From Lanius collurio (Eukaryota; Chordata; Aves; Passeriformes; Laniidae): a stretch of DNA of 64,000 nucleotides. The stretch is from assembly GCA_020086605.1 (NCBI GenBank), contig JACBWW010000004.1, positions 41,370,535-41,434,534 on the forward strand. Reading direction: 5' to 3'. Within the stretch, counting starts at the first letter, position 1. The number at the start of each line of letters is the position of its first letter. Shown here in pieces: positions 57,266 to 64,000 of the stretch. The notes beneath the pieces are model-generated. The model made no database searches and was not told where the DNA came from. It saw only the letters and a list, made by a program, of their open reading frames with translations. The position numbers and the translations under genes are program-made.

Positions 57266-59074
57266 ACTCTTTTATAATTACTTAAGAGAACAATTTTAAA
57301 AATAGCACTAAGCATTTCAAATCACCCTGAATACTCCACATTCAGCTGATGACTATTACAGAGGTTACAAATTTAAGGCAGAAAAATGGTGTCCTGTGAG
57401 TTTAAGTTCCCAAAAATCCATAAAGAAACATGGAGAGTAGAGACATGGAAAGTATACTTTTTCACTCACTGGGGTTGTTTTATAATTGGAGATAATTTTA
57501 AAATAAATTGAATCATCCTTCATTCACTTTCAATGATAAATACATTAAATTTATAAAAGTTGTCAATTTTTATCTAGTACACTGAAATATTTTAAAAACA
57601 TGTTCTAAATGAACTCTCTGAATACTTCAAAAACTAATACTTTCATAGCTCTCCCATCCATGGAAACACAGATGTAGCTAAGATAATTTTCAATCTACTT
57701 GCTTTCCATATATTCACTTTTCCTGTTCACATGCAAATTTTCCTTCAAAAGTTACGGTACAACCTAAGGATAGTCTGCTTGTTCTTACAAAATTAATTAT
57801 GCTTTTTGGCAAGATAGTAAAGAAAATACTTCTAAAATATACTGCTGCATGAAAATAGATTAACTTGGGTTTCTGCCTAAGCTTCCTGAGGATCTATAAG
57901 AAAAAGCTCAAGTCTTCAGTAGACTACAACTCAAAACTAGACAAGATTGCTAATACAGGCTTTCATTTTTCCTTTCTATTCTAAGAAAACACATATATTC
58001 ATTTCTCCTAGAGGCCCCACTCACACTGATGTTCTGAAATGTTTCAATACAAAATACACTGATTTCTCTCTATACCTCCACACATCATCACAGATTAATT
58101 CTGAAACGAAAAAGCTAATAAAAATACAAAATGCTAAACAGATGCTTCAGCAGTCACAAGAACATCTACCTTCATTTAAAGTAAACTTACTCTTCCTCTC
58201 TCTCACAGCAAAATGGAGAAATGTGAAAGCAAATTGTAACCTTTGAACACAAATTGGGATAGAAACTGATGACTCAAGGGCTAGAAAAAAGCACAATTTG
58301 AACACAGTTTTATTTCATAGTAGATAGTCAATACATTAAGGAAATAAAGAAAATTCAACTGCAAAAGATTCTTCTCAACTATCATTTGTTAAAAAAAAAA
58401 TTAACTCTTGATTAGAAAAAAAAGCCCACACTATGAATGGACAGTAAACTCCAAACTGTTAGCTTGATAATACAGTAATAGTCCAGACTAGCAGTTCATT
58501 AATATTCACAATTATGGTGATACTGTTAAGTGAGAAAGAGGGCTCCAGATAGCTTTGCCATCACAGTACTAGAAAGAGATGCTATGCAAACCAAATCTTT
58601 CAAATTCATTTATAATACATTAGCAGATAAAGGCAGCTCCTTTTGTAGCTGGAATAGCACACAAGGTCTATTGTGTAACTCTTCACTTGGACACCATTCT
58701 CATCCAGAGTCCTCAATCCTTCACACCACAGCATTCCTTCCATACCCACATAGTGCCCTCCAACACTGCTGTCCTTCAAACAATGCAGTGTCACTACTGC
58801 CTCCTTCTGTCCTCCAGACCTGCAACACTGGAATATTTCCGTGAGAAAGTAGCCCCTAGAAGAGTCAGAAAGAGGCACCTACCTGTAGAGGAATTCTCAA
58901 AGTACTTTTGAGCATTTACTATTACTATTCCCACCAGATGGTCACATTAAGAATCAGTGTAATTGGCCAACCAATGTTCAACACTGAACAAAAGACAGTA
59001 ACTGATACGTGAATTCTAGATTGCTCTACAGACAAAGACTCGCATTGTGGTGCTCTCCAACAGAGACATAATAC
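57266..59074. other. Intergenic DNA between mucin and TOLLIP 3' ends
   Basis: AT-rich, no gene seen. It may include distal TOLLIP 3' UTR if the farther poly(A) signal at about 58311 is used (TTTTATTT on the plus strand reads AAATAAAA on the minus strand). Confidence 0.5.
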
Positions 59075-62000
59075 ACTTTCATTCAGATGATACATTTATT
59101 AAATTAGAATGAAAAAGTTAATGTACTTTAGAGTGCAAGAAACATATTTGGACACTGGAACTCAATACAGAGAAACAATGTCTTCAGAATAATTACAGCA
59201 AAAAACATCCTCTGTACGGTATTACATATCAACCAAACAGGCAATAACGTTTATAAGGGGGGAAAAAACCCATTCAGTACCATCAGCAGATGCAAAGAAC
59301 AGTAGAGAAGTTGCAAGAATCTAGCTAGACAAAAAATGTTCCTACCTTTAGCAAGTTGAGGCTTTTGGCAGGACTCACACTATACTGAGAGCACTAACTG
59401 TTAGCAGATGCCTGTCTTACACAGCTGGTTTTGACTCCAAGCTGCTGGAAGCTGTTGAGCAGAGGAGCAGCATCAAACACAGTATTACCCCATTAGCATT
59501 TCCTCAAAAGCTACAATCATGACTGACCTTTTGTTTGTTTTAAAGAAAGAAACAGACTTTCAGTGCCAAGGTATTAATTTCACAGGCCCTAAAGTAAGTA
59601 AACACTCCCTGCCTTTTTTTCATCTCTCTCCAATTGAAACCTAACAATAAAGGATATGTATGCTGAAAAGCTGAGCAGGCTTATGATTTTGTTCTTTTTA
59701 ACAAGAGAAAGTAGATGTAAGAGTTTCATTTCCAATGCTTAATTAAATAAAGACAAAAAAATCCACAGAGCAATATTTAAGTATAGTGTAAGATAATGAA
59801 ATCTATCTACTGGCCATATTGCTCCTACACATCCAATTTTCAACTCATACATATACCCTGTTTTGCATAACATTTGCCTAGGAAAAAAATACACACCAAA
59901 AATATATCTAAGAACAGGAGTCTCCCTCAGAGGGCCAGAGCCCAGTTTATGAATAAACCTGGCTAGCTTAACTTACCCCTCCTGGCAGTTAGGACTGAAA
60001 GGTGGTTTTGTTCTGTGCTTGAAATGGAGCTGTAATAGGATGCAGTACAATTTACCAGCCATTAAGTTGAACCATGACCACTTGCTTTTATGAAAAGCTG
60101 TATTATGAATCCCACCATTTTAATATAAAAATTTAAATATGTACATTCTCCCTGAATTGTCCATCCCTAGCAATTCATGCTATCTCGTAAAAGTTAGAGC
60201 ACAGGACTCTTCCTGGAGGTATCTAAGCATTAAATCCTTACCAACATTCCTTTTGGATCATGGTGTCACAAAACACTGTGCTGTGAAGACCAAATGCCTC
60301 TACATCTACTCATTCACAAGATTTACCATGACTGTAGGGAAGGGGCAAGAGTAGTTTCTCGAGGAATACCCATTTAACTTTAGAACAGAAGTGTGGCAGT
60401 TCTACAACTACAGCACACAGAAACTATAGCCTTGAATTTCATTATTCAAAATCCAATTGGAGGATGTTTAAAGACACTTATGATTTCAATGGGAAATTTA
60501 AGATGATAAGGGATTCATAACAAAACATAAAACTGTACATTATGAAAGACAGCTTTAAAATGTCAGAAACTGGGATGATTTTTGGTGCCCTATTTTAAAA
60601 ATCTCAGTATTACTTCTAATGATAAAAAAAAATATTCATGCTCTACTGCCAAGTGCAACCTAAAGGCTACTTGAATGTAGGTGGGAGGGAGGGGGGAGAA
60701 GTAAAATCAGCTTTCCATCAGATAATAAAGAAAATATCTTAAGCGTAGGACATGAAATAAAGCATGGAGAAGACGAGAATAAGGGTCATTACTCCCTATT
60801 CCAAGCCTGGCTTTAATGTTCTCATGAATCACTCAAGAGCCTAGATTTCAAGTGTACATTCATTTCAACTCCTGAAAATATAGAGGTCTATGGCTATTGT
60901 AGAAAGTATTTGAAATCAAACATTAAAGAGACAAAACAGCAACATTGCACATCACTGGAAAAATAAATTGGTGCATACTATTTAAAGTGCATTACTTTAC
61001 AAAAACAGACACTGCAGAAATTCATCCAACAGGTGTAACTGGTGCATACTGTATGACTCTGCAGCTCCAAAATCAACTCTTATTTGAAAAAATTACATTA
61101 ACAATAAATACAAACACCTCCTCTGAGGATCAGACTGTAACTCAGATATGTTAAATTGTCTCTCACAAAGAATTTTACTTCCATCTGCATCAAATAATAA
61201 TAAATTGACTACAGTAGCTGCAGTCTAACAAGTCACTGAGCAATTCATAATGCCATTCTAAGACCCTGAAGCTACTTTTCGTGCTTATTTTGTATTGCAG
61301 GAAAAATACAATCATTTTCCCACTAATGTAAAGCAGTAACTTTGCTGAAACACCAGTATAAAGAAAGCAGCCTTATAACCAGATCATAGATTTCTGCTTT
61401 TTTAATGTAAGAGAGCATCTCAAATAATTCTTTACGGCTTCAATCATTTTTCAGGTGTGTCTTTCCTTCTGCATTTATCCTTTGAAACAGCCATGGGAAT
61501 GAAGAAGTAGTAGTTGGAGTGCAATTAACTGTGGCAGTACATTAGGGCTTAGTCCTGCTCTGTGCTACAGCAATACATACTGTATGAGTTAAAAGTTACC
61601 TCTTAAGATTTTACAGATACATAACAACACTATGTGGGAGGACAAAGCCCTAAATGCACACCAGAAAATATATTGCTTTGGTGCCCAATGACTAGATTGA
61701 ATAGAAGATGCCCATTACAAATACCAACAGCACAACCTAAGAAATTTAGCTTATTTAATTAAATTTTTTCCATCTAAAAGGTATGACTATATCACAGTAA
61801 TAACTAAACACCAAAGGATAAGAAAGGGTTTCTCCTTTAATTTCTGGCAAAAATAATTTCTGGCTGCTTGCTGAAACCTAAATACTTTTAACAAATCAGT
61901 TGTGTTTAAAGAACAAACCTTCCACGGAAAGATATTCTTCCCAATCTAACAAACATAAGTAAATCCTGTACTGCATAGAGTTACTTTGTAAGAGCAAGTT

Positions 62001-62303
62001 TATGAAAAGGGGGAGAGAAAGAAACAAAGCAGCATTATTCCCCACCCCATCAGAATACAGCCACACAGGGCACAGCTGATAGTAAAGATGCTTCACTGCT
62101 CTATTGTAGGACATAAGCTAAACTGAGTATGTACAGACAGAGAAAGAAAAAGATCCAAAAGTCCAAGGAGCAAAGGGATATAATTTGTCACACACGATGC
62201 ACTAACAGAAAGCTGTTGGGAAATTCTTCCTCTAGCTAAATCCCTGGCTTGGCAAGTAAAAATAAGTGGCATCAAGGATGAGAACTACGCAGGAAGTGGG
62301 CAT
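59075..62303 (-). other. TOLLIP: TOLLIP 3' UTR (inferred, about 3.2 kb)
   Basis: The long minus-strand region after the TOLLIP stop codon has no coding signal on either strand. A long 3' UTR of this order is usual for vertebrate TOLLIP. The end is set by the AATAAA at complement 59095-59100. Confidence 0.55.
59095..59100 (-). terminator. TOLLIP: Candidate TOLLIP poly(A) signal
   Basis: TTTATT on the plus strand is AATAAA on the minus strand. The sequence just downstream on the minus strand becomes T/G-rich (TGTATTATGTCTCTGTTGG), as expected for a cleavage region. Confidence 0.5.
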
Positions 62304-62518
62304 CTATGATTCTTCAGCCATCTGAAGTAAGGAGTTGATAGCTGCATCCTTGTTCCCCCTCTGAGCTTCTAGCACTGAGCGGATTACTTCCCTGTCCATG
62401 TTGGGAAACATGTCCTGGATAGATTTCAGGTCCTCTTCATTACACAGGTGCTGAGGATTGACCGCAGGAGGTGGTATTGCCACTGGTACCATGCCTGGAT
62501 TACAGACTGCAGGCATCC
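62304..62518 (-). CDS. TOLLIP: TOLLIP last coding exon (CUE domain)
   Basis: TOLLIP is a cytosolic adaptor that dampens Toll/IL-1 receptor signalling and helps sort ubiquitinated cargo on endosomes. Its C-terminal CUE domain binds ubiquitin. This exon begins after a CCTATAG acceptor, with two bases finishing a glycine codon, then encodes [20 protein letters not shown], a short linker, and the CUE domain from [17 protein letters not shown] to SLLQMAEES and a stop. The MFP motif and the C-terminal LL pair, both used in ubiquitin binding, are present. It is nearly identical to mammalian TOLLIP except for a few changes in the Pro-rich linker and the last residues. The earlier exons (TBD, C2) lie beyond the right edge of the window. 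The gene runs opposite to and tail-to-tail with the mucin. Confidence 0.97.
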
Positions 62519-64000
62519 CTATAGGTTAAAAAGAGAAGAAAAGCCACAAAACATACATGAGTAGGGGGTAAAAGAAAAAGCAAACAAACCCACAACAACA
62601 ACCCCCAGCGATTTTGAAGAGAAATGCAGCTCATGACTTGTCCCAACCCACCAACTTCAGCATTTGTTTATTGTAACATGCGCTCCAGAGGATGAAAAAG
62701 ATTGAAGAGATTATACCTACACTGTTGCAACTGGAAAACATTTTTCTGGAACAGGCTGTCTCCCCAAGGTTATATTCCAGGAGTTATAAATTACAGTATG
62801 GCAACAGGTACTGTTCAAAATCAGGTACAACTTGTATAAACAGGTTCACACATAATTCACTAACCAAACACTAAGCTCATCACAGAAAGGTGTGGCTGGT
62901 TTTCCCCATGTCATATTTTAGTTCCCAGCGCATTTAAGTTGTGATGAAAAAAAATGGCTTTACACCAGCAATATACATAGCTGATATTTAGAAAGACAAT
63001 GAATGCAATCTCCAGCACATTCAAAGGAAAGCAAAGTACTTTGGTCCACTAGGAGACTGGACCACATAAACAAACAATTTTTAGCAATGTTTTTCCTTGC
63101 TGAAGTTCCATCCAGCCTGCAAAGGCCCTATGTGGCAAAAGAGCAACACCTATAGGGGCACACACTGCTTTGCTCATCTCTCTTCCAAAGGACAAAATCC
63201 ATCTGACCTGTCATTTTTCATTAACGTCCCATATATTCAAGTAAAATAAAACACTGGCAGTTTATAGAGTTTTGGAAAATGAGTTTTCCTAGCCTTTTTA
63301 AAAGAAATTAGTAGACAAAACTCCCTTTTCGTCACGAAGTAACTTTTATCATTAAGCATAGAACCACTACCTTTTGCTTAGTATAAAACAGAAAACAGAT
63401 ACAGTACATATCTATAGCCTTTTGTTATCACATCTGAAAATTGTATATTTCACTTCTTCTCTATGTAGTTTCAGATCTTTGATTATCTTAGTACCACTCC
63501 TCTATGTGTTAGCTTCCACAATTCTCCTGTAGAATTTCTAATGTAGGGTAAGGAAAACTACCTGCAGCTAGTCAGAAACAGGTTCTAGTATCACTTCTCT
63601 ATTTGCTTCCTAGCATTTTATGCACTATTTCAAAGACTACCCACCTGGTATTTTTATAGAGTACTCTACAATAATTCAAAGACCTACATGTAAAGTAATG
63701 ACCAAATTGAGAAATTATCACCAAATATGTATTACGATTATTCTTTACGCATACTTTAACACCAGACCTAATATATTTTATTTCCCTTTTATTACAAAGA
63801 AATCCTTCTGCAACCTGCAGCAGAGAGACTCAGAAAACTGCTAAGTGTTTTTGTTTTGACAAATTGCCTTAGTCCCCTTCCCTCACTTACTTTTTTAAGA
63901 AATCTGACGCACGCACCTCACCAAAGGAGGTGCATCAGATTCAATTCCTTTCATTAGATGAATAACCATCTGTTTTTATTTGTTCATCAGCTTTTCAAAT
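62519..64000 (-). other. TOLLIP: TOLLIP last intron (part)
   Basis: AT-rich intron sequence up to the window edge. No other TOLLIP exon or repeat was recognised here. Confidence 0.7.

Noticed and set aside
1..64000. CRISPR arrays, tRNA, rRNA or operon-like structure
   Set aside because: No regularly spaced repeats, tRNA cloverleaf or bacterial gene organisation; the spliced genes and CR1 elements show vertebrate nuclear DNA.

Overview
This window looks like bird nuclear DNA. It is AT-rich, has compact spliced genes, and carries several CR1 LINE 3' ends and avian-type LTRs. No N runs are present. The species cannot be read from the sequence; the LTR types suggest a neoavian (perhaps passerine-like) genome, which is an inference.

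Layout. Positions 1-20100 hold no gene I can support. This part contains an ERVL-type LTR fragment (about 1830), a solo LTR with an intact 5-bp target-site duplication (2183-3096), a weak relic of a small secreted Cys-rich gene (about 5176-5497), a diverged direct repeat (11.7 and 12.4 kb), a minus-strand LTR remnant (14066-14625) and a CR1 tail (14695-15270). From 20118 (TATA box) to about 56060 (poly(A) signals) lies one complete gel-forming mucin gene on the plus strand. I assembled 41 coding exons whose splice phases all match and whose summed length is 7449 bases (2482 codons plus stop). After the mucin comes about 3 kb of intergenic and repeat-like sequence. The end of the window holds the minus-strand 3' end of TOLLIP: a long 3' UTR and the last coding exon with the CUE domain.

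The mucin lies tail-to-tail with TOLLIP, as MUC5B does in mammals, and its N-terminal half reads as MUC5B. Its domain order is signal peptide, D1, D2, D', D3, CysD1, PTS, CysD2, PTS, a CFC-containing segment, VWC modules and a C-terminal cystine knot. The main surprise is that the D4 assembly (VWD4, C8-4, TIL-4), expected between the post-PTS segment and the first VWC, is absent from the DNA. The exons on either side are only 450 bases apart and join in phase. A further VWC-type module also seems to be missing. The last VWC segments and cystine knot resemble MUC5AC more than MUC5B, and the protein ends in an extra Gln/Ser tail built from a 30-bp tandem repeat.

The two genes are functionally separate. 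The mucin is secreted: the N-terminal D domains should support multimer assembly, the cystine knot C-terminal dimerisation, and the PTS regions carry O-glycans. TOLLIP is a cytosolic ubiquitin-binding adaptor in Toll/IL-1 signalling and endosomal sorting. Their closeness reflects old vertebrate synteny rather than shared regulation.
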